In this document: piece after piece, positions 23,314 to 32,210 of the stretch
How the letters are laid out: every line of letters starts with the position of its first letter
Numbering within the stretch: the first letter of the stretch is position 1
Assembly: GCA_944392525.1 (NCBI GenBank)
Contig: CALXXB010000001.1
Coordinates: forward strand, 1 to 64,000
Reading direction: 5' to 3'
Source: an uncultured Clostridia bacterium
GTDB lineage: Bacteria; Bacillota_A; Clostridia; TANB77; CAG-508
DNA length: 64,000 nt
Position numbers and translations under genes: made by a program
Notes under the pieces: model-generated
The model's database searches: none
The model's input: the letters and a program-made list of their open reading frames with translations, nothing else
What the model was told of the DNA's origin: nothing

Positions 23314-25080
23314 ATGGAAGCAAAATATAATTGGAATTTAAAAGAAATTTTTGAAAGTAGAGAAGAGTTTGATAAAACAAAAAGAGAGTTAGAGGAAGAT
23401 TTAGAAGGAATTAGTAGTTATCAAGGAAAACTATGTAGTAGCTCAGACAATCTTTATAATTGTTATAGTCTATATGAGCGAGCATTAGAAAAATATGAAA
23501 GATTATATGGTTATGGAATGTTATTTTACAACTTAGATATGTCAAACCAGGAAGGTATTAAATTATATAAAGAAGTTGAAAGTATAGGAACAGAATTTAG
23601 TACAAAAGTTTCTTTTATGACACCTGAAATAACATATAGCAAAGATGGTGTTGTTGAAAAATACTTATCTGAAGATAAAAGGCTTGGAAGGTATAAAAGA
23701 GATATTACAGATATATTAAAGGAAAAAGAACATATATTAAGCAAAGAAGAAGAAAATTTACTTGCAAATTATTCTGAATTATTCTCAGCACCTGAAAATA
23801 CATTTGATATTTTAACAAATGCAGAGTTTAAATTTGGGAATTTAGTTGATGAAAATGGGGAAGAGGTAGAATTAACAGAAAGTAATTATACTATTTATCT
23901 AAAAAGTCAAAATGAAGATGTAAGGAAACAAGCATTTAATCTTATGTATGAGCAATATAGTAAATTTGTAAATACAATTACAGAATTATATTTAGCAAAT
24001 GTAAAAGCATCAAGCGTGTCTGCAAAACTTAGAAAATATAAATCTAGTTTAGAGAGAGCAGTATTAAATGATGATGCAAGTCTTAAAGTTTATGATTCAT
24101 TAATAGAGTCTATACATGAAGGACTTCATGTAAATCATGAGTTTATTGATTTGAAAAAGAAAATATTAAAAAAAGAAGATTTTCATATGTATGATTTATA
24201 TGTTAATCCATTTGAAATAGAAAAAGATGAAATAACATATGAAGATGCGAGAAAAGAAGTAGAAGATGCTTTAGCTGTTATGGGTGAAGAATATTGTAAT
24301 AAACTAAGAGAAGCATTTGATAATAACTGGATAGATGTTTTTGCTAAACCTAATAAAAAAGGTGGAGCATATAGTATGGGAATATATAGTGTTCATCCAT
24401 ATGTCCTTTTAAACTTTGTAAATAGCAAAAGAGATGTTAGTACGATAGCTCATGAATTAGGACATAGTATACATTCATATTATTCAAGTTCAAACCAGAC
24501 AATTATAGATGCAGATTATACAATTATGACAGCAGAAGTTGCTTCAACTGTAAATGAAATATTACTTAGCAGTTATCAAATAGAACATGAAAAGGATAGA
24601 ACAAAAAAAGCAGAATTAATATATGAATTATTAGAAATGATAAGAGCGACATTGTTTAGACAATCTATGTTTGCAGAATTTGAAAAAATAGTTCATGAAA
24701 AAATAGAAAACAATGAAACACTTTCTTCTAGCGATTTAAATGACATTTATTATAGACTAAATAAAGAGTATTTTGGTAATAATATGATAGTAGATGAAAA
24801 TATTAAATATGAATGGGCAAGAATACCTCATTTTTATTCAGATTTCTATGTATATAAATATGCAACTGGAATATCTGCAGCAATTAGTATTGCAACTAAA
24901 ATATTAAAACAAGGAGAACCTTTTGTAAGAAAATATATAGAAATGTTAAAACAAGGATGTTCTAAAAAGTCTATTGATTTATTAAAAATGGTAGACGTAG
25001 ACTTAGAATCTAGAGAAGTATATAATGATGCAATTAATTTCTACCATGAAAAGATGGAAGAATTAAAAGAGTTAATCTAG
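23314..25080 (+). CDS. pepF: Oligoendopeptidase F
   Basis: Cytoplasmic zinc metallopeptidase of family M3B that cuts peptides of about 7-17 residues. The 588-residue length is standard. The zinc site TIAHELGHSIHSYYS lies near residue 380, with the third ligand Glu in IMTAEVASTVNE about 28 residues later, as expected for M3. The N-terminal oligoendopeptidase F domain (about 110-180) is present. TTAGGAGG precedes the ATG. It lies 9 nt downstream of the formylglutamate-hydrolase-like gene and 9 nt upstream of a membrane protein gene, forming a likely three-gene operon. Confidence 0.95.
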   Translation: MEAKYNWNLKEIFESREEFDKTKRELEEDLEGISSYQGKLCSSSDNLYNCYSLYERALEKYERLYGYGMLFYNLDMSNQEGIKLYKEVESIGTEFSTKVSFMTPEITYSKDGVVEKYLSEDKRLGRYKRDITDILKEKEHILSKEEENLLANYSELFSAPENTFDILTNAEFKFGNLVDENGEEVELTESNYTIYLKSQNEDVRKQAFNLMYEQYSKFVNTITELYLANVKASSVSAKLRKYKSSLERAVLNDDASLKVYDSLIESIHEGLHVNHEFIDLKKKILKKEDFHMYDLYVNPFEIEKDEITYEDARKEVEDALAVMGEEYCNKLREAFDNNWIDVFAKPNKKGGAYSMGIYSVHPYVLLNFVNSKRDVSTIAHELGHSIHSYYSSSNQTIIDADYTIMTAEVASTVNEILLSSYQIEHEKDRTKKAELIYELLEMIRATLFRQSMFAEFEKIVHEKIENNETLSSSDLNDIYYRLNKEYFGNNMIVDENIKYEWARIPHFYSDFYVYKYATGISAAISIATKILKQGEPFVRKYIEMLKQGCSKKSIDLLKMVDVDLESREVYNDAINFYHEKMEELKELI

Positions 25081-25089
25081 GAGAAAAAA

Positions 25090-25893
25090 ATGGAGACAAC
25101 TGATAAATTAGAATATAAGATATTAGGTATTAGCGTTTGGAAGATTTTTACGTATTTTATTATTTACAGTATTTTAGGTTATATAATAGAAACTATATTT
25201 GCAATTGCTACAATGGGAATATGGGAATCTAGACAAAGCTTTTTATATGGACCATTTTTAGGAATTTATGGATTGGGCGCTGTTTTTATTATATTATTTG
25301 CACAATATTTTGATAAAAATAATTTTACTTTATTTATAGGTGGATATGTAATTGGAACTTTTACAGAATATATAATAAGTTTTTTAACGGAAAGTATTTT
25401 AGAAACAAGATGGTGGGATTATTCTGGCAAAATTTTAAATATAAATGGTAGAGTATGCTTATTATATTCTATATTTTGGGGCATTTTAACAGTATTTTTG
25501 GTACGAAAAGTAAATCCTAAGATAGATAATTTATGTAATAAATTACAAAAAAAGATTTCAAAAAAGGTCTTAAAAGCGATTGTTGTAGCATTAATAGTGT
25601 TTTTAGCAATTGATTGTGTTGCAACTTGTTATGCACAGGATCAATTTATAACAAGAATGATTGTAGAACACAACATTCCTGTATATAATCAGGCTCAAAT
25701 AAAAGAGAAATATGACAAAGTAAAAGAAAATAAGAATTTAGATAAATTTATAAATACTGTTTGGGGAAATGAGAAAATGATTAGAACATTTCCCAATATA
25801 AAAATACAGGATAAAGATTATAATACTATTTATTTATCTAATTTATTACCAGAAATTAAGACATATTATATAAAGATATTTAGCAGAAAATAA
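25090..25893 (+). CDS. Putative ABC-transporter-type membrane protein (CmpB/DUF1113)
   Basis: 267-residue membrane protein of the PF06541 group. Typical parts are FYIIETI-like helix 1, SFLYGPFLGIYGLGAVFI near residue 52, a WWDYSGKILNINGRVCLLYS motif near 112 and IFWGILTVFLVRK. About six membrane helices are followed by a 100-residue cytoplasmic tail. The family is annotated as a putative ABC permease, but the true role is not known. It is the last gene of the pepF unit, and its stop is followed within 5 nt by the promoter of a foreign-looking gene. Confidence 0.75.
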   Translation: METTDKLEYKILGISVWKIFTYFIIYSILGYIIETIFAIATMGIWESRQSFLYGPFLGIYGLGAVFIILFAQYFDKNNFTLFIGGYVIGTFTEYIISFLTESILETRWWDYSGKILNINGRVCLLYSIFWGILTVFLVRKVNPKIDNLCNKLQKKISKKVLKAIVVALIVFLAIDCVATCYAQDQFITRMIVEHNIPVYNQAQIKEKYDKVKENKNLDKFINTVWGNEKMIRTFPNIKIQDKDYNTIYLSNLLPEIKTYYIKIFSRK

Positions 25894-25897
25894 GAGA

Positions 25898-25926
25898 TTG
25901 AAACTTTATGTTAAATATGTTATAAT
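25898..25926 (+). promoter_or_regulatory. Near-consensus promoter of the 26006 gene
   Basis: TTGAAA at 25898-25903, 17 bp, exact TATAAT at 25921-25926 with extended TG. It starts 5 nt behind the previous stop codon. Confidence 0.85.
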
Positions 25927-26005
25927 CTTATTATATAGGTGTAGTTTCCTATTTTTCACTATTAGGAATGCTACAAGGGCAAAACAGTTTTTGATAGGAG
26001 GCATT

Positions 26006-26266
26006 ATGTTTTATCCGGAGGACTTCAAGGCGAGGGTGAGAAAGGCTTATCCTGATTGGCAGTTGATACAAGAAAAGCTGGACAATGGTAGTACATTTGT
26101 TGGGCGTCTCTTGGACGACAATCGTTCGACAGGGCTGTCTTTCGAGACAATTCTGTCTGCGACTTCTCTTGAGGAGCTGCAGGACAAGGCGAGAGCTGAA
26201 AAGGAAAAGGATGATCTCTATGCTGAGTGGAGCAAGCTCTACTTGAAGCAAATGCCTAAGAGTTAA
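26006..26266 (+). CDS. Hypothetical protein, foreign composition
   Basis: Not recognised. An 86-residue soluble protein beginning MFYPEDFKARVRKAYPDW, with a Glu/Lys-rich helical C-terminal half (LEELQDKARAEKEKDDLYAE). Codons such as CTG, CTC, GAG, AAG, CGT and GCG, and a visibly higher GC content, set it apart from both neighbours, which suggests transfer. The ATG at 26006 follows ATAGGAGG. It forms a closed unit with its own near-consensus promoter at 25898-25926, a leader of about 75 nt and a 17-bp terminator hairpin. Confidence 0.7.
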   Translation: MFYPEDFKARVRKAYPDWQLIQEKLDNGSTFVGRLLDDNRSTGLSFETILSATSLEELQDKARAEKEKDDLYAEWSKLYLKQMPKS

Positions 26267-26271
26267 AGGAG

Positions 26272-26318
26272 AAGAAGTGATATTATGCACGTAAACCGGC
26301 ATGATATCACTTCTTTAT
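26272..26318 (+). terminator. Strong terminator of the 26006 gene
   Basis: 17-bp stem (26272-26288 with 26299-26315, one G-U) and 10-nt loop. A short T run follows. Confidence 0.88.
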
Positions 26319-26333
26319 ATATTCTGTTATGTT

Positions 26334-27326
26334 TTATAGATTTGCAAGTGGATTTCTTTCAACCGCACTTCTTACTTGGTCACTATTTACGTGGGTATAT
26401 ATTTCAGTTGTAGAAATACTTTCATGACCTAGAAGTTCCTGCAAAGCTCTGATATCAACCTCTCCATATTGGTACATAAGAGTTGCAGCAGTATGTCTTA
26501 ATTTATGTACAGAATATTTTCTACTATCTAAACCTGCTTGCATAAGTTCTTTATTAACAACATATTGAACAGTTCTATTACTGATTCTTTCTTTTCTTTC
26601 ACTTAAGAATAATGCTTTCTCAGAGTTTTTACTATCATGTTTTACACCTTGTTTAGGCCTTACCTGTAAATAGCTCGAAATTGCTTTCATACAAGCATTG
26701 TTTAGATAGATTGTTCTTTCTTTATTTCCTTTACCAATAACAGTTAATTTACATTCACTAAAGTCTATATCATTAATATTAATTCCAACAAGTTCAGATA
26801 GACGCATACCGCAATTTAGAAATAGGGTTATTATAGCGTAGTCTCTTTCATGATTTCTATTATCTTCATTAGATGCAGCGTCTAGAAGTCTTTTACTGTC
26901 ATCTAACGATAAATATTTAGGAAGTCTTTTATCTTTCTTGGGTGTTTTTAAATTTAATGCGGGATTATGGTCTAATAAAAACTTTTGACTTGCATCTTGT
27001 GATAGGTATTTAAAAAATATACGTATGGTAGATATTTTTCTTGCTCTAGTTGCTGCTTTACTATGGTAAGTTGTGGTTAAATATCCTAAGAATGCATGGA
27101 TATCGTCAAGTTCTATTTTTTTTATTACATCAAATTGTAAATCCTTAATTTCAATTTTACTAAAATCAGTTTCCTTGGTTAGGTGGAAATGAATTTTTAT
27201 GAACTTAAGAAACATAGCTAAATCATAATTATATTCTTTAATACTATTAGGTGATTTATTTAATATAGTTGTTGAATAATCTAAAAATGCGTTTATATAA
27301 TCTGGGTTTTCTTCTCTTTTTATCAT
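26334..27326 (-). CDS. xerD: XerC/XerD-type tyrosine recombinase
   Basis: Site-specific recombinase, 330 residues. The N-terminal SAM-like core-binding domain covers about residues 10-110, and the catalytic domain about 130-325. The tyrosine-recombinase residues are all present: Arg in CGMRLSELVG near 178, Lys in VIGKGNKERTI near 200 and HKLRHTAAT near 277. They are completed by His in LGHESIS near 300 and the Tyr nucleophile in TTEIYTHV near 309. Xer proteins resolve chromosome dimers at dif; one candidate dif lies 6 kb away. A GTG at 27335 sits on the GGAGTGTGAT ribosome site, so ATG at 27326 is chosen. An integrase role cannot be excluded. Confidence 0.88.
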   Translation of the reverse strand: MIKREENPDYINAFLDYSTTILNKSPNSIKEYNYDLAMFLKFIKIHFHLTKETDFSKIEIKDLQFDVIKKIELDDIHAFLGYLTTTYHSKAATRARKISTIRIFFKYLSQDASQKFLLDHNPALNLKTPKKDKRLPKYLSLDDSKRLLDAASNEDNRNHERDYAIITLFLNCGMRLSELVGININDIDFSECKLTVIGKGNKERTIYLNNACMKAISSYLQVRPKQGVKHDSKNSEKALFLSERKERISNRTVQYVVNKELMQAGLDSRKYSVHKLRHTAATLMYQYGEVDIRALQELLGHESISTTEIYTHVNSDQVRSAVERNPLANL

Positions 27327-27394
27327 ATGTATCACACTCCGTTCATATTTATTTTATATTATATAGTAAAATAATAAAAATGCAATAAGATTCC

Positions 27395-27412
27395 AAAATT
27401 TTGTGCAATGTT
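27395..27412 (+). repeat. TTTTGTGCAATGTT repeat, copy 1
   Basis: AAAATTTTGTGCAATGTT at 27395-27412, between the recombinase and PBP1A genes. The same core recurs at 32181 and 33030. Confidence 0.6.
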
Positions 27413-27419
27413 TTTAGGG

Positions 27420-27448
27420 TTCCTATTTTTATAAATTTGTGATATACT
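27420..27448 (+). promoter_or_regulatory. Extended -10 promoter of PBP1A gene
   Basis: TATACT at 27443-27448 with extended TGA. The -35 (TTCCTA at 27420-27425) is weak. Confidence 0.55.
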
Positions 27449-27479
27449 ATAACTACTTTTAAAAGAAAGAAGTGATTTA

Positions 27480-29999
27480 ATGAGAAAAAGAAGGTCAAGG
27501 CGATTAGATGATGATGAAGAGCCAAAAGCCGTTAGAGAAATGAGAAAAAATAAAAATAAGCAAATAGAAAAAGATAATAAAAAAGGAAAAAGAGTAAGCA
27601 AAAAAGATAGAAAGAAAAAGAGAAAAAAGATAATATTAACTATTATAGTTGTAATAGTCTTAGTATTAGGAGTTAGTTTAGGAGTTTCTGGACATACATG
27701 GACAACTCTAGCTAAAGATATGGTTACTAATGAAAGTTCTATTGTAATTGATACTGACGGAAATACAATAGCAAAACTTGGAGATGAAAAAATAAAATCA
27801 AATATTTCTTATGAAGAGATGCCAGATAATTTAAAGAACGCGTATGTTGCAATAGAAGATGAAAGATTTTACTCACATCACGGCGTTGATATTAAAAGAA
27901 CAGCTTCTGCTATATTCAATTATGTAATACATTTTGGCTCATCTTCATTTGGAGGTAGTACGATTACACAGCAATTGGTTAAAAATTTAACAGGAGATAA
28001 TACAGACAGCGTTTTTAGAAAAGTAAAAGAATGGTGGAAAGCATGGCTTCTTGAGACGTCTCTTTCTAAAGAAGAAATACTAGAGGGATATCTAAATATC
28101 ATATATGTTGGACCAAGTATATATGGTGTTGATGCAGGAGCACAGTATTATTTTGATAAATCTGCAAGTGAATTAAGTTTGGAAGAATGTGCATTTTTAG
28201 CAGGAATAAACCATTCACCAAATTCTTATAATCCTTTTGGTGATGCAGATAATTCTGAGAAAATAAGAAATAGAACTATTACTGTTCTAGATAAAATGCT
28301 AGAACTTGAATATATAACTCAGGATGAACATGATGAAGCTGTTTCCAATGTAGAATCAGGTTTGGATTTTGATAATGGAGACATTGAAGCTAAAAGTGAT
28401 GGAGTATATTCTTATCATACAGATGCATTAATTACAGAAATTACTAATGATATTGAAGATAAATATAATATTTCAGAAGAATTTGCTACTAATTATATTA
28501 ATATGGCTGGATTAACAATACATAGTACTCAAGATAGCGATATTCAAGCTGAAACTGAAAAAGAATGTAAGAAAAGCAAATATGTACTTAAGTCACAAAT
28601 CGGTGGAGATTCTTCACAAGCTGCCATGGTAGTAATGGACCATAAGACAGGTCAGGTTTTATCATGTGTGGGAGCTTTGGGAGAAAAGACAGAAGCAAGA
28701 CCATTTAACCGTGCAACTCAAAGTGTAAGGCAAACAGGATCTGCAATTAAACCTATTGCTATACTTGCACCTGCTATTGATAAAAAAATAATAACAGCTT
28801 CATCTGTATATGATGATACAGAGCAAGATTTTGAAAATGGATATCATCCAGTAGATTATAATAAAGCTTTAGGTGAAATAACAGTAAGAAGAGCCGTAGA
28901 ATCTTCTCAAAACATTCCTTTTGTAGAAATTATGGAGGAATTAACTCCAAAAACTTCTATTAAGTATTTAGAAAAAATGGGAATTACATCTTTAACTGAA
29001 AATGATGAAGGCTTACCTTTAGCTCTAGGTGGATTAGATAAAGGTATTAGTCCGCTACAGATGGCAGGAGCATATAGTACAATTGCAAATGATGGAGTTT
29101 ATATAGAACCTACATTTTACACTCAAATTGATAGACAAAATGGTTCTAAAGCATTAGAGAGCAAGCAAAAAAGTAAAAGAGTATTTTCAAAAGAAGTAGC
29201 TTATATTCTAAAAAGTTTATTAACACAGCCTGTTGTTGGAGAAAATGGAACAGCTACCTATTGTGAAATTTCTGGTGTAGATGTTGCTGCTAAAACAGGT
29301 ACTACTGATGAAAACTATGATAGATGGCTTTGTGGATTTACTCCATATTATACAGCTGTAACATGGTATGGATTTGACCAAAATGAAACAATTGATTTTA
29401 ATGGAAGAAATCCAGCGGGATTAATTTGGGCTAATGTTATGGCAAGAATTCATACAGGACTTCAAACGGCAAGATTTGAAAAACCTACTGGAGTTTTAAG
29501 TGCAACAGTTTGTAGTGAAACTGGTATGAGAGCTACTACAGGTTGCCCTAATACTTATACAGAATATTATTTATGGTTTACAACTCCAGGTACATGTAAT
29601 AAACATAAAGGTGAAGAAGTAAAAGAACAAACAAATACTAATACAAGTAACAATACTACTGAAATAGTACAAGGAATTACTGAAGAAATAGATGAAAAAG
29701 AACCACCAAGAACAACTGAACCTACAGATAGTAGAGATACTATAAATTCTTCAGATGATAATAATAACAATAATTCTAATACAACAAATACTTCTAATTC
29801 AAATACTAATAATACATCAAGGCCGTCAAGACCTACTGATACAAATAATACCGGTGGAACAAATACAAATACTAACCAAACTAATACTAATACAGGACAG
29901 ACAAATTCATCATTGAATAATAATACAACTGGAAGCAATACAGTAGATGAAGAACAACCTGCTGATGAAAGTTTAGATACTCAATCTAGTGAAAATTAA
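27480..29999 (+). CDS. ponA: Class A penicillin-binding protein 1A
   Basis: Bifunctional peptidoglycan glycosyltransferase and DD-transpeptidase of 839 residues. A very basic cytoplasmic start (1-58) and one membrane helix (about 60-78) come first. The GT51 domain follows with IEDERFYSHHGVD near 127 and GGSTITQQLVKN near 160. The transpeptidase domain has the Ser active site TGSAIKPI near 420, SSQNIPF near 477 and AKTGTTDENYDRW near 604. The last 120 residues are a low-complexity Asn/Thr/Ser tail, external and not needed for catalysis. It has its own promoter and terminator. Confidence 0.95.
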   Translation: MRKRRSRRLDDDEEPKAVREMRKNKNKQIEKDNKKGKRVSKKDRKKKRKKIILTIIVVIVLVLGVSLGVSGHTWTTLAKDMVTNESSIVIDTDGNTIAKLGDEKIKSNISYEEMPDNLKNAYVAIEDERFYSHHGVDIKRTASAIFNYVIHFGSSSFGGSTITQQLVKNLTGDNTDSVFRKVKEWWKAWLLETSLSKEEILEGYLNIIYVGPSIYGVDAGAQYYFDKSASELSLEECAFLAGINHSPNSYNPFGDADNSEKIRNRTITVLDKMLELEYITQDEHDEAVSNVESGLDFDNGDIEAKSDGVYSYHTDALITEITNDIEDKYNISEEFATNYINMAGLTIHSTQDSDIQAETEKECKKSKYVLKSQIGGDSSQAAMVVMDHKTGQVLSCVGALGEKTEARPFNRATQSVRQTGSAIKPIAILAPAIDKKIITASSVYDDTEQDFENGYHPVDYNKALGEITVRRAVESSQNIPFVEIMEELTPKTSIKYLEKMGITSLTENDEGLPLALGGLDKGISPLQMAGAYSTIANDGVYIEPTFYTQIDRQNGSKALESKQKSKRVFSKEVAYILKSLLTQPVVGENGTATYCEISGVDVAAKTGTTDENYDRWLCGFTPYYTAVTWYGFDQNETIDFNGRNPAGLIWANVMARIHTGLQTARFEKPTGVLSATVCSETGMRATTGCPNTYTEYYLWFTTPGTCNKHKGEEVKEQTNTNTSNNTTEIVQGITEEIDEKEPPRTTEPTDSRDTINSSDDNNNNNSNTTNTSNSNTNNTSRPSRPTDTNNTGGTNTNTNQTNTNTGQTNSSLNNNTTGSNTVDEEQPADESLDTQSSEN

Positions 30000-30006
30000 T
30001 AACGAA

Positions 30007-30039
30007 AATAAGAGGTTTTAATTGAACCTCTTATTTTTT
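30007..30039 (+). terminator. Terminator of PBP1A gene
   Basis: 11-bp perfect stem (AATAAGAGGTT at 30007-30017 with AACCTCTTATT at 30025-30035), then T6. Confidence 0.92.
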
Positions 30040-30066
30040 GTTTTAAATGATAATTAACTATAGAAA

Positions 30067-30095
30067 TTGATTATAGAAAAATAATATGCTATATT
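30067..30095 (+). promoter_or_regulatory. Promoter of the NADAR-like gene
   Basis: TTGATT at 30067-30072, 17 bp, TATATT at 30090-30095, extended TGC. Confidence 0.65.
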
Positions 30096-30136
30096 ATAAA
30101 ATATAAATAAGAAAAATAAACCTGGAGGATATTATA

Positions 30137-30754
30137 ATGAATGATGTTGAAAAAGAATTAAAAAAATTTAGAGAATTTAAATCCTCTTACATCTTCGAGC
30201 AAAAGGAAATTAAAGAAATAGATGGTAAACAATTTTGTGAAGGAGAACCATTATTAGATGAAGATGGAAAAGAAATTGGAGACTGTGAAAAATGGATTAA
30301 TGTTGGATATAAGCATAAAGGACCATATGCCAAGGTATTATCAAATTTATTTCCCTACGAGTTTGAATTTAGAGGAAAAATACTAAAAAGTATAGAGTCT
30401 TTTTTTCAAGGAATAAAATTTAAAGATATAAACATGCAAAATTTAGTGTTTAATTATAGTGGTCTAGATTCAAATTATGTAAAAGTTTGTAGTGGATATG
30501 ATTGGAATAAAACAGGAATTCTTTACTTTCAAGGAAAAGAAATAAATAGATATAGCAAAGAATATGAGGATTTAGTTGATGAATTATATATATCTGCTAT
30601 TCAAAATCCATTATATAGGAATATATTGAAAGTTACTACTAGAGATATAATACATACAATGGGAGGAGAAAGTAAAGAAGAAACTGTATTTACTAGATAT
30701 GAGTTTGAATTACAATTAAATTGTTTAAAGGATTTTTTAAAAGAAAAAGAATAA
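30137..30754 (+). CDS. NADAR (YbiA-like) domain protein
   Basis: 205-residue protein whose middle and end resemble the NADAR/YbiA family of ADP-ribose-linked N-glycosidases. The conserved features are VLSNLFPYEFEFRGKILKSI near residue 68, where SNLFP stands for the family SNFYP, then SFFQGIKFKD near 95. QNPLYRNILKVTTRD near 155 is also typical. The N-terminal 50 residues are charged and specific to this protein. Known members repair ribotoxic intermediates or reverse ADP-ribosylation and occur near defence genes. A remnant of a Fic gene lies just downstream. The family call rests on motif resemblance only. Confidence 0.55.
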   Translation: MNDVEKELKKFREFKSSYIFEQKEIKEIDGKQFCEGEPLLDEDGKEIGDCEKWINVGYKHKGPYAKVLSNLFPYEFEFRGKILKSIESFFQGIKFKDINMQNLVFNYSGLDSNYVKVCSGYDWNKTGILYFQGKEINRYSKEYEDLVDELYISAIQNPLYRNILKVTTRDIIHTMGGESKEETVFTRYEFELQLNCLKDFLKEKE

Positions 30755-30912
30755 TGATAAATTAAAAAAATTGTAAATATATAATCAAGCTAAAAATTAT
30801 AAATGTTTTTGAAATATGTATAATTTTTTTGATTTTTTATGCACATTTATTGGAAATGTATAAAAAATGTGATATTTTATATATATGAATATAAATTATA
30901 AAATTAGAAATA

Positions 30913-31047
30913 TTGACATATAAAAATGTTAATTTAAAAACAAATAAAATTTTAGAACAATTAACTTTATCATCAAGAGTATTAGCTGTACTTAAGGGAT
31001 ATTCAAATACAATTCTGAATATGCATATTTTAATATTTAAAATATAA
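30913..31047 (+). pseudogene. Remnant of a Fic-family protein N-terminus
   Basis: The open frame reads KTNKILEQLTLSSRVLAVLK, then GYSNTILNMHILIFKI and a stop. This closely follows the Fic N-terminal domain pattern (KTxxILxxLxxAxRxLAxLKGxxxTIPNxxILI), with the expected Pro changed to Leu. No start codon with ribosome site precedes it and the catalytic HPFxxGNGR part is gone. I read it as a decayed 45-codon fragment. Confidence 0.55.
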
Positions 31048-31082
31048 TAAGGCAAAATAGTAATTTGTCGAGGGAGGTAAAA

Positions 31083-31271
31083 ATGAAAAATAATAAAGAG
31101 AAGATAACCTTTATATGTTTCTTAATTGCTTCAATATGTTTTTATATCGTATCTATAATGAATTTTATTGATAATAATACTGGCACAGCAGTAACATTTT
31201 TATGTTTAGGTTCAGCATTCTTATGCTTATCATTTACTCATTTGAATAAAGATAAAAACGATAAAGAATAA
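31083..31271 (+). CDS. Small two-helix membrane protein
   Basis: 62-residue product with two hydrophobic helices (ITFICFLIASICFYIVSIM near 8-26 and AVTFLCLGSAFLCLSF near 38-53) and a lysine/aspartate-rich tail. Function is unknown; such small proteins are common in Clostridia. The ATG at 31083 is chosen because GAGGGAGGT ends 6 nt upstream. It lies between the Fic remnant and a membrane-linked XRE regulator. Confidence 0.65.
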   Translation: MKNNKEKITFICFLIASICFYIVSIMNFIDNNTGTAVTFLCLGSAFLCLSFTHLNKDKNDKE

Positions 31272-31345
31272 TTAAATTACAAATATATAAGTAAAAATAA
31301 AATGCTTATTTACTAAGATAAATTTAAAATGTTAATAAGCATTGC

Positions 31346-31374
31346 TTGTAGCAACGGACTGTTCTTTATATAAT
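31346..31374 (+). promoter_or_regulatory. Promoter of the XRE gene
   Basis: TTGTAG at 31346-31351, 17 bp, exact TATAAT at 31369-31374. A hairpin (AATGCTTATT 31301-31310 / AATAAGCATT 31334-31343) precedes it. Confidence 0.7.
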
Positions 31375-31404
31375 AGTTTTAGTAAAGAAAGGAGTTGTTG
31401 TAAA

Positions 31405-31923
31405 ATGTTAAAAGAAAATATTAAAGCAATAAGAAAATCAAAAGGACTTTCACAAGAAGAACTTGCTATAAAGTTAAACGTGGTTAGACAAACAATTTCT
31501 AAATGGGAACAAGGTTTATCTGTTCCTGATGCAGAAATGTTAATTACAATATCAGAAGTTCTTGAAACACCTGTAAGCACATTACTTGGAGAAAACATTT
31601 CTGAATCTAAACCTGATGATATAAAAGCAATTTCTGAAAAATTAGAGGTAATAAACTTACAACTATCACAAGGGAAAGAAAATAAAAGAAAAATAGCTCA
31701 TTGGTTACTAATCTCATTATGTATAATTATAATAATTGTTTTCATATCTTTAATATTATTAAATAGTCCATACTTAAATTGGGATTATAGTAATCCTGAA
31801 AATGCTGTTTTAGGAGTTGCTTTTCATTCTTTTGAATGGCTATTTATCAGGATAGCACCGGTTATCTTTATGGGATTAATCATTGGGATTTTCTTAACTA
31901 GAAAGACTAAAAATATTATTTAA
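31405..31923 (+). CDS. XRE-family regulator with membrane anchor
   Basis: 172-residue protein. An N-terminal Cro/C1 helix-turn-helix (residues 1-58: LKENIKAIRKSKGLSQEELA, then VVRQTISKWEQGLSVPD) is followed by a linker. Two hydrophobic helices complete it (about 97-118 and 145-165), so the regulator should sit at the membrane. This layout is frequent in Firmicutes, often controlling neighbouring membrane or transport genes. The start at 31405 follows AGAAAGGAG. A terminator follows, so it is monocistronic. Confidence 0.85.
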   Translation: MLKENIKAIRKSKGLSQEELAIKLNVVRQTISKWEQGLSVPDAEMLITISEVLETPVSTLLGENISESKPDDIKAISEKLEVINLQLSQGKENKRKIAHWLLISLCIIIIIVFISLILLNSPYLNWDYSNPENAVLGVAFHSFEWLFIRIAPVIFMGLIIGIFLTRKTKNII

Positions 31924-31955
31924 AAAACATTTAGATTATAAATTACAATTTATAC

Positions 31956-31991
31956 GGAGAATATTAAAATACTAATATTCTCCATTTTTTA
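31956..31991 (+). terminator. Terminator of the XRE gene
   Basis: 10-bp stem (GGAGAATATT at 31956-31965 with AATATTCTCC at 31974-31983), then T6. Confidence 0.9.
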
Positions 31992-32175
31992 TCAAAACAG
32001 AAGAAGGGAAGAGGGGGGAGTACCTAATTTTCTAAAATAATAAAATAATTATAAAATCAATTTACACTAATGATATATAGTAATTAAAAATAGACATAAC
32101 TGGAAAACAATTTTTGGCTAGAATATTCTAAAGGAATAAATAATATAAAATCAAAAATTATTATAATAAATTTAT

Positions 32176-32210
32176 AAAAATTTTGTGCAATGTTTAAATT
32201 GCAAAATTTT
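32176..32210. repeat. TTTTGTGCAAT inverted repeat, copy 2
   Basis: AAAATTTTGTGCAAT and ATTGCAAAATTTT form an imperfect inverted repeat around GTTTAA. The left arm shares the core of the copies at 27399 and 33030. Confidence 0.6.

Noticed and set aside
25898..26005. 36-codon N-terminal extension of the 26006 protein
   Set aside because: These bases hold a near-consensus promoter and leader; AGGAGG lies before the ATG at 26006.
26334..27326. Prophage or integrative element marked by the recombinase
   Set aside because: No other phage or conjugation genes, tRNA attachment site or flanking direct repeats are visible near it; a Xer role is simpler.
29567..29938. Long minus-strand frame rich in Val and Leu
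   Set aside because: It is the antisense of the Asn/Thr-repeat tail of PBP1A, which automatically gives an open Val/Leu frame.
29640..29990. Tandem DNA repeat or CRISPR-like array
   Set aside because: The repetitive ACA/AAT pattern is codon repetition of Asn/Thr in the PBP1A tail; no spaced direct repeats. No CRISPR array was seen anywhere in the window.
30837..31055. 72-codon minus-strand frame
   Set aside because: Antisense to the Fic remnant, without ribosome site.
32176..32210. Second candidate dif site
   Set aside because: It also has 11-6-11 geometry, but the arms face the other way (GCAAT-centre-ATTGC) and do not match known dif arms; it is off the skew switch.
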